A stretch of 60,048 bases of DNA from an uncultured Bacteroidales bacterium (GTDB lineage Bacteria > Bacteroidota > Bacteroidia > Bacteroidales > Paludibacteraceae), in assembly GCA_902778935.1 (NCBI GenBank), contig CACYZT010000005.1, positions 85,932 to 145,979 on the forward strand, read 5' to 3'. The notes under the pieces were generated by a model. That model had not been told where the DNA came from. It saw nothing but the letters and a program-made list of their open reading frames with translations, and did no database searches. Each line of letters opens with the position of its first letter. Positions within the stretch are counted from its first letter, which is position 1. This document shows positions 35,372 to 42,523 of this stretch, piece by piece. The position numbers and the translations under genes were made by a program.

Positions 35372-35405
35372 AGGCTTGCTTTTATCTTTTTTCTTTTGTC
35401 TTTGA

Positions 35406-35495
35406 GGCCGTCAGGCCGGTCTTTGTTCTTTTGTCTGTCAGCGCAGCGGTCTGTCAGCGCAGCGGTCTGTCTTCTGTCAGGCCGCAGGCCGGTCT
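35406..35495. repeat. Mini-inverted-repeat array with constant GGTCTGTCA spacer (locus B)
   Basis: Inverted repeats GGCC-GTCA-GGCC, GC-GCA-GC (twice) and GGCC-GCA-GGCC alternate with GGTCTTTG, GGTCTGTCA, GGTCTGTC and GGTCTA. The last base triplet CTA is the stop codon of the sugar-kinase gene on the minus strand. Same family as the array at 29221. Confidence 0.78.
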
Positions 35496-36498
35496 AATCT
35501 TTATCATACTTCTGCATGAACCCGCGGTACAGAGCGCAGATACGCCGTATTTCCTCCCATGCATCTTCGTTCAACTTCGTTCCTACCACTTCCACCACGC
35601 GTCCGGCGGCTATAGTGCCTATCTCGGCACAACGACGGATATCAAACCCGTCGGAGAGCGCGTGCAGAAAACCTCCCGCGAAATAGTCACCCGCTCCCGT
35701 GGAATCGGTACAACTGGTCGTGATGGCGCCTATATGATGACGTTTGCTGCCCTGTTGTACATACGAACCGTTCTTACCCACTTTGACAACCGCTATGTCG
35801 CATTGCTCGGCTATCATCTGAACGGACTCTTCAGGATTAAGATGGGTATAGGCAAACGACTCATCCTCGTTGGCAAACACAATATCGACATACTGCTTGA
35901 CAAGCGCTTTGAGGAACGCATGGTTCTCATTGACCACGTTGTACGATGCCAGATCAAGCGACACCATACAACCTGCCTCTTTCGCAAGACGTATCGATTT
36001 CTCCAATAGGTCGTGGTTCTGAACCAGATAGCCTTCGATATGGAAGATGTCAAAGCCGTTGAACGCATCTTTCTGGATATCATCGGCGCATAACTCAGCC
36101 GCAGCGCCTAAGTAAGTAGCGAAAGTGCGCTCGCCGTCGGGAGTAACCAGCACTATCGAAAAACCGGACATCGACGACTGTGAGAGAAGCAGAATAGGCT
36201 TCACACCATTCTTAATCATGTCCTCGCGGTAGAAATCGCCTACTTCATCGTTGCCGATTTTACCGATAAAGGCTGATTTGCCGCCCAAAGAAGCGATACA
36301 GTTAATCGTATTCGATGCCGAACCACCCGCAACCATTCGTTTGCGAACCGACAGAAAACGATATTGAATCTGTTCCGCTTGCTCTTTGGAGATAAGATTC
36401 ATACTTCCCTTCGGAAATCCGAGCTCGCGCAAGTCATCCTCGCTCACCTGCAGAAGAATGTCCGTAAGGGCGTTACCTAAACCTAAAATTTTCTTCAT
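35494..36498 (-). CDS. PfkB-family carbohydrate/nucleoside kinase
   Basis: A 334-aa ribokinase-fold enzyme, closest in look to bacterial adenosine kinase-like proteins. GLGNALTDIL opens it; GGSASNTINCIASLGG is PfkB signature 1 and DSTGAGDYFAGGFL signature 2, with catalytic Asp in GAGD. Substrate not certain (adenosine, ribose or fructose-type sugars are possible). The stop is a TAG inside the repeat array; the promoter is divergent from tRNA-Asn. Confidence 0.9.
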   Translation of the reverse strand: MKKILGLGNALTDILLQVSEDDLRELGFPKGSMNLISKEQAEQIQYRFLSVRKRMVAGGSASNTINCIASLGGKSAFIGKIGNDEVGDFYREDMIKNGVKPILLLSQSSMSGFSIVLVTPDGERTFATYLGAAAELCADDIQKDAFNGFDIFHIEGYLVQNHDLLEKSIRLAKEAGCMVSLDLASYNVVNENHAFLKALVKQYVDIVFANEDESFAYTHLNPEESVQMIAEQCDIAVVKVGKNGSYVQQGSKRHHIGAITTSCTDSTGAGDYFAGGFLHALSDGFDIRRCAEIGTIAAGRVVEVVGTKLNEDAWEEIRRICALYRGFMQKYDKD

Positions 36499-36546
36499 TT
36501 TTTATCTTTTTTTGCCCAAAATGGGGTGAATTATCAAAAAACTTTG

Positions 36547-36577
36547 CAAAGATACGAATTTTTTTTCAAAAAAACTT
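36547..36577 (-). promoter_or_regulatory. PfkB-kinase promoter (weak match)
   Basis: Minus-strand -7 box TATCTTTG (36547-36554). No proper TTG at -33; only a T/A-rich tract. Overlaps the -33 end of the divergent tRNA-Asn promoter, so the two may interfere. Confidence 0.55.
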
Positions 36578-36606
36578 GCGTATTTAAAAAAAAAGCAGTA
36601 CTTTTG
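36576..36606 (+). promoter_or_regulatory. tRNA-Asn promoter
   Basis: TTG at 36576, nine-A spacer tract, -7 box TACTTTTG (36599-36606). The initially transcribed bases CACCCGCTTTT are the same as at tRNA-Met. Confidence 0.78.
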
Positions 36607-36652
36607 CACCCGCTTTTGAAAATGAAACGCAAAAGTGAGTAAAAAAACAGTT

Positions 36653-36726
36653 GCTTCCTTAGCTCAGTCGGTTAGAGCATCTGACTGTTAATCAGGGGGT
36701 CCAAGGTTCAAGTCCTTGAGGGAGCG
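36653..36726 (+). tRNA. tRNA-Asn (GTT)
   Basis: Acceptor GCTTCCT/AGGGAGC, D stem GCTC/GAGC, anticodon stem TCTGA/TCAGG with loop CTGTTAA (anticodon GTT), T stem CAAGG/CCTTG with loop TTCAAGT, discriminator G; CCA not encoded. It stands at the left edge of the accessory stretch. Confidence 0.95.
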
Positions 36727-36728
36727 CG

Positions 36729-36764
36729 AGAGTGATGACGCAAAAAGTCATCACTCTTTCTTTT
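36729..36764 (+). terminator. tRNA-Asn terminator
   Basis: AGAGTGATGAC and GTCATCACTCT make an 11-bp perfect stem with a GCAAAAA loop, followed by TTCTTTT. Confidence 0.85.
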
Positions 36765-36793
36765 AATAAAAAAATAAAAAAAAACGCGCGCGC

Positions 36794-36824
36794 TTGCATA
36801 TATGAAAAAAAAGTTGTAATTTTG
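36794..36824 (+). promoter_or_regulatory. Promoter of the TGA-interrupted small gene
   Basis: TTGCATATATGAAA (36794-36807) and -7 box TAATTTTG (36817-36824), expected start about 36832, 14 nt before the ATG. The promoter is intact although the frame behind it is interrupted. Confidence 0.72.
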
Positions 36825-36845
36825 CACGATTTTCTAAACTCTGCC

Positions 36846-37064
36846 ATGAAAGACCTGCTTTTCACCTTCGATGAGGATGCGTGACGGACGCGCTACAAGT
36901 GGGCTATCGGAGTAAGCAATTTCCAGACATGCCGTTTCTATGATTTTGCTTCGGTAGCAGATATGCAAGCCATCGAGCCGCTCAATCAATCAGATACCGG
37001 CTTCCGCGATTTCGCCGACCCCAACTACCTCCGCCGAATCATCGCCATGTTCCCTAACGTGTAA
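36846..37064 (+). pseudogene. Small gene of unknown family with an in-frame TGA at codon 13
   Basis: From ATG 36846, the frame reads MKDLLFTFDEDA, then TGA (36882-36884), then 59 more sense codons in the same frame (RTRYKWAIGVSNFQTC, ending IIAMFPNV) to TAA at 37062. Without the TGA it would encode about 72 residues. The promoter and spacing are normal. Most likely a nonsense-mutated or truncated relic; recoding is the less likely reading. I do not recognise the protein, and no restart codon with good context follows closely. Confidence 0.5.
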
Positions 37065-37089
37065 GAATACTTTTTAATTCGATATTTTC

Positions 37090-37120
37090 TTGCATATCTC
37101 AGAAAAAAGTAGTACCTTTG
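37090..37120 (+). promoter_or_regulatory. XRE regulator promoter
   Basis: TTGCATATCTCAGA (37090-37103) with -7 box TACCTTTG (37113-37120). Only 17 nt separate the box from the ATG, so the leader is about 10 nt. Confidence 0.78.
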
Positions 37121-37137
37121 CAGCGTGATTTCGATGT

Positions 37138-37770
37138 ATGGATGTCAAGATTAACATAGTTAACGAGAATATCGTTCAAGTATTCACGATGGAGGACGAG
37201 CATGTTTGCTCGTTTGAGTTGCCTTGTGAAAGCGGCAAACTCACCTATTCGTATATGGCAACGCGGATAGAACATCTGTTTTATGATGATATCCAATCTG
37301 CGGATGTTTTGAATGCTATTTCATATGTAGTAAAGCGTTGTAAGGGCGAGGAAAGATTCGTGCCGCGCCTTTATTTTGAGGAAACGGAAGAGCGGCAAAA
37401 CATCGGTTCGCTTATTCGCGAAGTACGCATGAAACGCGGAGTCTCATCTAAAGATGTTGCGATGTTGGTTGGTCTCGCAGCCCCCAACTACTCACGTATT
37501 GAGAGCGGTCAGACTTCGCCCACTTACAAGACACTCGTGCGTATTTTTGACGTGCTGGATATTCACATGGATGTTCAACCGGCAGATCTTGCTCCGATAA
37601 ATGTAGAAGAGCGCGCGCAAGAGGAACGCAATGCAGCATGGGAAGTAGAACAAAAACGTATCATAGCGCAAGTTCGTAAAGAACATCCCAAAATGCTTCT
37701 ATGGTCAGTTGAGAAAATAAGAGAGACCAAGTATTATAGAGAACTCGTAAAGGAGTATAAGGGCAATTAG
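37138..37770 (+). CDS. XRE-family regulator with unknown N-terminal domain
   Basis: A 210-aa protein. Residues 89-142 form a helix-turn-helix of the Cro/C1 type (IGSLIREVRMKRGVSSKDVA, then PNYSRIESGQTSPTYKTLVR). Residues 1-85 form a separate small domain with alternating beta/alpha pattern that I do not recognise. The C-terminal 60 residues are charged and helical. The stop codon lies within the first copy of a 37-bp repeat. Likely the local regulator of the following genes; the repeat is a plausible operator, but nothing in the sequence proves it. Confidence 0.85.
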   Translation: MDVKINIVNENIVQVFTMEDEHVCSFELPCESGKLTYSYMATRIEHLFYDDIQSADVLNAISYVVKRCKGEERFVPRLYFEETEERQNIGSLIREVRMKRGVSSKDVAMLVGLAAPNYSRIESGQTSPTYKTLVRIFDVLDIHMDVQPADLAPINVEERAQEERNAAWEVEQKRIIAQVRKEHPKMLLWSVEKIRETKYYRELVKEYKGN

Positions 37771-37801
37771 CAAAAACGATAACAACTCTCGTTCGATATT
37801 A
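37765..37801 (+). repeat. 37-bp direct repeat, copy 1 (before nuclease gene)
   Basis: Starts AATTAGCAAAAACGATAAC and ends TTCGATATTA. It matches 38769-38805 at 35 of 37 positions (differences at repeat positions 20 and 27). It ends 28 nt before the nuclease ATG at 37830. Confidence 0.9.
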
Positions 37802-37829
37802 TACCATATAACACTAAAATTATATCATT

Positions 37830-38681
37830 ATGGAAACATTTCAAAAAAAAGTAAAAGACCATTTGGTAATTTACGCCAAAAATCAAAACGATTTAAAAAA
37901 TATTCTTGGTGGCATATGGAGAAAGAATAAATATGACCATATACTTATCAATAAAGAAAAGTATAAATACAACCTATTACCTGATTATCGTAAAAGTCTT
38001 GATGAGTACATTCGCAATCGCAAAAATGGTATCAAGTTGCACTCCGATGCCCATCATCTTAACTCATCGCAAATAATGTGTATGAACTTCTTTTATCCAT
38101 TAATTTGCGAGAATAAACTCTCTTATATACTAAATTTCATTAATCCCAACGGGCAATGGGGAGATGTTAAGCATGCTGCTTTTGAGAAAATTTCTGATAT
38201 TGACGGCAAGCAAAGGGGCGCTACTAATTTTGACTTCTTTGTAGAAACTTCGAATGGCTATAAAATCTATTTTGAAATCAAATACACTGAAAATGAGTTT
38301 GGCAGGGCTAAAGCAGATAAAAGCCATATTGCTAAATGGGACAAGATGTACAAGTCTTTAATTATTGATTCTCCTATACTTGAAAGTAATATAATTGATC
38401 AAAAGTATTTCTTTAAAAACTATCAGATAATTCGGAATTCCATTCATGTACAAAATTCTAATAAGGATTATTCCATCTTTTTAGTACCAGAGGCTACAGA
38501 TTATGGCAAAACAACACTATATAACAAAGCAAAGACGGTTATAGAAGAAGTTGTTAAAAAAGAAAGCGCAAACCACGTTCAAGTGCTCAGCTGGGAGAAA
38601 ATAATAAATGTTGTCGAGAACGACCCTCAACTTAAAGGCTATTACGCTGAATTTAAGAAAAAATACTTAGATTTCGTATAA
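37830..38681 (+). CDS. PD-(D/E)XK nuclease-like protein (putative restriction endonuclease, PGN_0703-like)
   Basis: A 283-aa protein. D135 in TNFDFFVET and E149-x-K151 in YFEIKYTE make the PD-(D/E)XK triad, with E119 upstream; HLNSSQIMCMNFFYPL near 77-91 resembles the conserved block of PGN_0703-type putative restriction endonucleases. The gene is clearly richer in A+T than its neighbours, with Lys/Asn/Ile-rich protein. No methyltransferase is adjacent. Bracketed by two 37-bp direct repeats and closed by its own terminator, it looks like a later-inserted cassette. A defence role is inferred from family and context only. Confidence 0.75.
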   Translation: METFQKKVKDHLVIYAKNQNDLKNILGGIWRKNKYDHILINKEKYKYNLLPDYRKSLDEYIRNRKNGIKLHSDAHHLNSSQIMCMNFFYPLICENKLSYILNFINPNGQWGDVKHAAFEKISDIDGKQRGATNFDFFVETSNGYKIYFEIKYTENEFGRAKADKSHIAKWDKMYKSLIIDSPILESNIIDQKYFFKNYQIIRNSIHVQNSNKDYSIFLVPEATDYGKTTLYNKAKTVIEEVVKKESANHVQVLSWEKIINVVENDPQLKGYYAEFKKKYLDFV

Positions 38682-38717
38682 AACAGCATTTTTTCTAACA
38701 GTCTTATTTCTCACTAT

Positions 38718-38752
38718 AAGCCCTGTATCTCATTGAATACAAGGCTTTTTTC
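38718..38752 (+). terminator. Terminator after the nuclease gene
   Basis: AGCC and GGCT plus TGTAT and ATACA pair (one C.A mismatch) around CTCATTGA, followed by TTTTTTC. Confidence 0.8.
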
Positions 38753-38768
38753 TTTATGTCCATATCCA

Positions 38769-38805
38769 AATTAGCAAAAACGATAACGACTCTCCTTCGA
38801 TATTA
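38769..38805 (+). repeat. 37-bp direct repeat, copy 2 (before the 91-aa gene)
   Basis: Second copy of the block at 37765-37801, two substitutions. It too ends exactly 28 nt before an ATG (38834). No TAnnTTTG box lies between the terminator and this gene. Confidence 0.9.
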
Positions 38806-38833
38806 AGGAATTGTAACAATAATTTTAGCTAAT

Positions 38834-39109
38834 ATGGAAAAAGAAATCAAAATTCAATTCGCGCTCCCGAATTTAGAGGCGATGCAAAGCTTTCTCGTAA
38901 CTCCTCCTGCTGACTGGCAAGACAAGATCTGCGACAAGCTGCAAGAGATTGTTATGGACTATCTGAACTCTAACCACTTGGCAATCAAGGCGCAATTGGC
39001 TGACTTTGCCGTGTGCGAAAGTGGCTGGCAGTATGCCGACAAGCAAGCCGAAATGCAAGTGGCATCCATCGTAAGTAACTATTTTGACATCTATTATGCG
39101 CAAGATTAA
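38834..39109 (+). CDS. Hypothetical protein, 91 aa
   Basis: Acidic small protein, helical by appearance, with no signal peptide or membrane segment (LPNLEAMQSFLVTPPADW; CESGWQYADKQAEMQ). I recognise no family. It overlaps the next gene by 14 bp and is likely cotranslated with it; conserved spacing from the 37-bp repeat suggests it was the original gene downstream of the XRE regulator. Confidence 0.7.
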   Translation: MEKEIKIQFALPNLEAMQSFLVTPPADWQDKICDKLQEIVMDYLNSNHLAIKAQLADFAVCESGWQYADKQAEMQVASIVSNYFDIYYAQD

Positions 39110-39779
39110 ACTGACATCTATTTCAAAGAACCCCAAAAATCGATTAACGAAAATGAGTATGAGACCAAATCTTTTAGACTTCACGGCTTCCGGGCAAGCC
39201 GTGATTGACATGCCAAACTTCAGCGAAATCTCCTTCTTGGAGAATTTCGGCTTTAGCCCGATTGAGAGTGTAGAGCATGAAATCAAAAATGCCGATTCGC
39301 CTGAGCGCGCCGCTTTTCTGCAACACTATGTAGATGTTTTCAAAAAGACATTTACCGAACTACCTAAATCATATATTGGAGAGGATGAAGATGAGGAGCC
39401 GTTTGACTTTCATTCTATGAGCAGGACAAGTATTCGTTTTAGCAATGTGCGCTTGCTTCATACCACAGCGTGGTATATGATGGGACATCTTGACTCCGAA
39501 ATCAATGCCGTTAAGCGACACCTTAACGAATTGGAATGTCTCGGAGTTGTAGTAGATAATTTGGAAGAGTTTATTCATCTCATCCGAATTTCCAAAGACC
39601 CTAAAGAGGCATGTGCCCGCTTTCAAAAGCGTTTAGAGATAGGCTACGTAAAAGCCCAATATCTTCTCAATCTACCGCTTGCTAAAGTTACCTCATTCGA
39701 TGCAGTAAAATTAGCCATCGAGAAAGAGGACTTTCAGAAACGTTTAGCATTTTTAGGACAATTAAATCAACCAAAATAA
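39096..39779 (+). CDS. Unknown protein with type IIA topoisomerase A-subunit-like coiled-coil/C-gate segment
   Basis: A 227-aa protein from ATG 39096 (an earlier TTG at 39084 is possible). Residues 1-117 are unrecognised, with an acidic stretch GEDEDEEPFDF. Residues about 118-222 run as GyrA/ParC do around the C-gate: a helix with LDSEINAVKRHLNEL, then NLEEFIHLIRISKDPKEA (compare the GyrA IDEVIxLIRxS pattern), a QAQAILDMRL-like piece (KAQYLLNLPLAKVTSF), and a final helix. No catalytic Tyr, WHD or DNA gate is present. The relationship is my reading of the pattern and is not verified. It abuts the polymerase gene with no gap. Confidence 0.6.
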   Translation: MRKIKLTSISKNPKNRLTKMSMRPNLLDFTASGQAVIDMPNFSEISFLENFGFSPIESVEHEIKNADSPERAAFLQHYVDVFKKTFTELPKSYIGEDEDEEPFDFHSMSRTSIRFSNVRLLHTTAWYMMGHLDSEINAVKRHLNELECLGVVVDNLEEFIHLIRISKDPKEACARFQKRLEIGYVKAQYLLNLPLAKVTSFDAVKLAIEKEDFQKRLAFLGQLNQPK

Positions 39780-42230
39780 ATGACTAATTATATGAATTTC
39801 ACACACTTACATGTACATTCCCATTTTTCTCGTATTGATGGAATGGCAAGAGTCCGCGACATCGTGGATAAATGTATCGCAACCGGCATGAACGCGGTTG
39901 CTCTTACCGATCATGGCAATATGTGCGGCATCAAAGAGCTGCTTGATTATTGCAAGTTAATTAACGAAGAACGCAAAATGTCCGGCAAAAAGCTTTTCAT
40001 TCCTATTGTAGGACTCGAGGCATATTGTGCGCGTCGTGGACGGCATTTTATGTCCGATGAAATCGACCGCGGAGGATGGCATATTATCTTGCTTGCAAAA
40101 AACAAAATAGGCTATCAGAACCTCTGCCGTCTTGTTTCTGCAAGCAATCAGGAAGATGCTTTCTTCGTTGTTCCTCGTATTGATCACGAACTGTTGGAGC
40201 AATATCACGAAGGCCTCATCTGTTGCTCAGCCTGTATTGGAGGCGAACTGCCGCAGAAAGTGCTTGCGGGCTTGCAGTCTGGTGATTTGAGCGAAGCACG
40301 CAAAACGGTTGAGTGGTTCAAAAACTTGTTTGGTGATGACTATTATATCGAATTGCAACGTCACGAAACACGCAGACCTGGCGCTAATCGGGAAACATTC
40401 AAGTTGCAATCTATGATTAATCCCGTGCTTATTGACTTAGCATATGAGTATGGAGTTAAGATTATTTGCTCCAACGACAGCCATTTCCTCAACAAAGATG
40501 AAGCTGACGCACAAGATTGCTGGATGTGTATCCGCACCAATAAAACGGTGGATGACAAAGACCGTATTCGCTTTTCCAAACAAGAATGGCTTAAAACGCC
40601 GGAAGAAATGGCTGAAATCTTTAGTGATCTTCCTGAAGCACTCGCAAATACGCAAGAAATAGTCGATAAAATCGAACTATATGACATCGAACATGCACCT
40701 ATTTTTCCTAAGTTAGAAATTTCTTCATCTCCCCAAGAGTACTTGCGTCAACAAGTATTACAGGGAGGTAAAGAGCGTTATGGGGAAGAATTCGTCCATT
40801 CTCATGCATTCACGCAACGTGCCGAAACCGAACTGGAAGCTTTCTGCGCTAAAGAAGAGACTATCACCTATCTCCTCATCTTAGCAGACATGGTGAATGC
40901 AGCAAGTAAAATGGGAATCATGGTTGGTCCAGGCCGTAGTTCAGCAGCAGGCTCACTCGTGTTATATTGCCTCAAAATAACCGACATTGACCCACTGAAA
41001 TATGGTCTGCTTTTTGAGCGTTTCTACACTGACAATGAAGCATTGCCGGACATAGATATAGATGTGGAAGATGGTGAACGCGAGAATTTAATTGACTACT
41101 TGTCGCAGAAGTATGGAGAATCACATGTTGCACAAATTTGTAATTGGCGCTGTACAAAAGGCGACTCTTGGAAACTCATTCATATAGGTCGAGCACTGCA
41201 AATTCCAGAGGAACGTATAAATGTGCTAATGAAAGACGACCATCAAATTTTAGAAACTAATGAGCGTAAAGCCATTAAATATCTACAACAATTAACAGGA
41301 ATCGGTATTGATGTTAGTTACACATGTGGAGTAGCTATTTGTGGAGAGGAATTTCCGAACTTACTTCCTTTGTGTAATGTCAAAGATATAAACTCCAATG
41401 ACACACGTATAATTGCTACCGGATATGGTTTTAAAGCCTTAGAGGATATAGGTGTCGTCAGGTTGGACATCCTTGGACTTTACGCATTAACTACCATTAA
41501 TGAATGTCTCAGAAAGATAAAACAGGTACATGGTATAGAACTCAACATGAATGCTATTCCTATGGATGACAAGGCAACACTTCAGATTTTTCAAGAAGGT
41601 CAAACTGCGGGTATTTTTCAGTTTGAGTCAAGAGGTGTGCAGAATGTGTTACGGGAATTGCACCCCGATAATTTTGAAGAATTGGTTGCTGTTAATACCA
41701 TGTATCGTCCTGGACCTGAAACCTACATTCAGCCCTTCATCAATCGCAAACGTGGCATAGAGCCAATCTCCTATGAACTCCCTGTGATGGAGAAGTTCCT
41801 GAAGGAAACAAAAGGATTCTTCCTATACCAAGAACAACTTATGCAAATGTGTCAAGAAGTAGCTGGTTTTACTCCGAAGGAAAGTGATCAATTCCGAAAA
41901 GATTCAGGGCGGTTAGGCAAATCTCCACTCACCGATATTTGGAAACGCAAGTTTATCGACGGAGGTATAGCAAACGGCTATGACGAGAAGGCATTGTCAA
42001 ATATCTGGACTACATGGGAGAAATCGCGTCTTTACGCTTATAACAAATCCCACGTCCTTTGCTATACATGGCTTGCATACCAAATGGCGTATCTCAAAGC
42101 ACATTACTTGGACGAATTCATACTTGCTTCCATTCTTGCAAAACGTGACTATGAATTATCAGGTCTTAGAAATCTCTTACAATCCTATAGAAACATTGAA
42201 AAAAATCAAAGGTTTGCGGAAATTATATAA
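39780..42230 (+). CDS. Short DnaE-like DNA polymerase III alpha subunit lacking C-terminal domains
   Basis: An 816-aa C-family polymerase against about 1,150-1,250 aa for replicative DnaE. PHP domain about 5-260 keeps likely metal ligands: H9, H11, H13, D44-H45 (TDHGN), E80, H101 and D233/H235 (NDSH). The palm has GPGRSSAAGSL (383-392), the catalytic Asp cluster PDIDIDVEDGER (423-434) and D563 in RLDILGL. It reaches the fingers (NKSHVLCYTWLAYQMAYLKA) and stops about 40 residues later, missing the helix-hairpin-helix, clamp-binding motif, OB fold and tau-binding domain. Third gene of the trio; likely a mobile or repair polymerase rather than the replicase. Confidence 0.88.
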   Translation: MTNYMNFTHLHVHSHFSRIDGMARVRDIVDKCIATGMNAVALTDHGNMCGIKELLDYCKLINEERKMSGKKLFIPIVGLEAYCARRGRHFMSDEIDRGGWHIILLAKNKIGYQNLCRLVSASNQEDAFFVVPRIDHELLEQYHEGLICCSACIGGELPQKVLAGLQSGDLSEARKTVEWFKNLFGDDYYIELQRHETRRPGANRETFKLQSMINPVLIDLAYEYGVKIICSNDSHFLNKDEADAQDCWMCIRTNKTVDDKDRIRFSKQEWLKTPEEMAEIFSDLPEALANTQEIVDKIELYDIEHAPIFPKLEISSSPQEYLRQQVLQGGKERYGEEFVHSHAFTQRAETELEAFCAKEETITYLLILADMVNAASKMGIMVGPGRSSAAGSLVLYCLKITDIDPLKYGLLFERFYTDNEALPDIDIDVEDGERENLIDYLSQKYGESHVAQICNWRCTKGDSWKLIHIGRALQIPEERINVLMKDDHQILETNERKAIKYLQQLTGIGIDVSYTCGVAICGEEFPNLLPLCNVKDINSNDTRIIATGYGFKALEDIGVVRLDILGLYALTTINECLRKIKQVHGIELNMNAIPMDDKATLQIFQEGQTAGIFQFESRGVQNVLRELHPDNFEELVAVNTMYRPGPETYIQPFINRKRGIEPISYELPVMEKFLKETKGFFLYQEQLMQMCQEVAGFTPKESDQFRKDSGRLGKSPLTDIWKRKFIDGGIANGYDEKALSNIWTTWEKSRLYAYNKSHVLCYTWLAYQMAYLKAHYLDEFILASILAKRDYELSGLRNLLQSYRNIEKNQRFAEII

Positions 42231-42257
42231 AAAGTCAACGTTTTACTGTATGCAAAT

Positions 42258-42288
42258 TTGCATATCTCAAAAATTTGTTGTACCTTTG
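42258..42288 (+). promoter_or_regulatory. Promoter of a short terminated transcript
   Basis: TTGCATATCTCAAA (42258-42271) and -7 box TACCTTTG (42281-42288). A separate palindrome ATGCAAATTTGCAT overlaps its upstream end (42250-42263). Confidence 0.78.
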
Positions 42289-42294
42289 CACCCG

Positions 42295-42366
42295 AAATGG
42301 ACAAGCAGTCCAAAAACACCATCACAGAAATAACGGAATTACCTCGAATTTTCATCGAGGTTTTTT
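42295..42366 (+). ncRNA. Candidate ~72-nt short RNA or attenuated leader
   Basis: Between the promoter at 42258-42288 and a strong terminator at 42341-42366 only about 72 nt are transcribed. A 32-codon frame starting at ATG 42297 (MDKQSKNTIT...) runs through the terminator to 42395, so a leaderless peptide or an attenuator for the gene at 42524 are alternatives to a small RNA. Confidence 0.4.
42341..42366 (+). terminator. Terminator/attenuator hairpin
   Basis: ACCTCGA (42341-42347) pairs with TCGAGGT (42355-42361), followed by five T and C. Confidence 0.8.
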
Positions 42367-42385
42367 CGGACCCATCTCGGTATTC

Positions 42386-42440
42386 GAGTGGGTGATTAGT
42401 GGGTGAATAGTGGGTCGTTAGTGGGTGGTTAGGCTTACGT
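42386..42440. repeat. Degenerate 11-nt tandem array (4-5 units)
   Basis: GAGTGGGTGAT, TAGTGGGTGAA, TAGTGGGTCGT, TAGTGGGTGGT and the half-matching TAGGCTTACGT. Lies between the short transcript and the 167-aa gene. Confidence 0.8.
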
Positions 42441-42523
42441 CAGACTGACTTCTTGCCAAGGACCTGCCAGAATGGCAGAAATAAATAAATCTATAAATAA
42501 TACTACAAAAACTATGCCAAACT

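Noticed and set aside
36882-36920. Selenocysteine insertion at the in-frame TGA.
   Set aside because: No convincing hairpin of the bacterial SECIS type directly follows the TGA, and no sel genes are in the window.
42297-42395. 32-codon leaderless peptide gene.
   Set aside because: It reads straight through a strong terminator, so it is mentioned only as an alternative to the short RNA.
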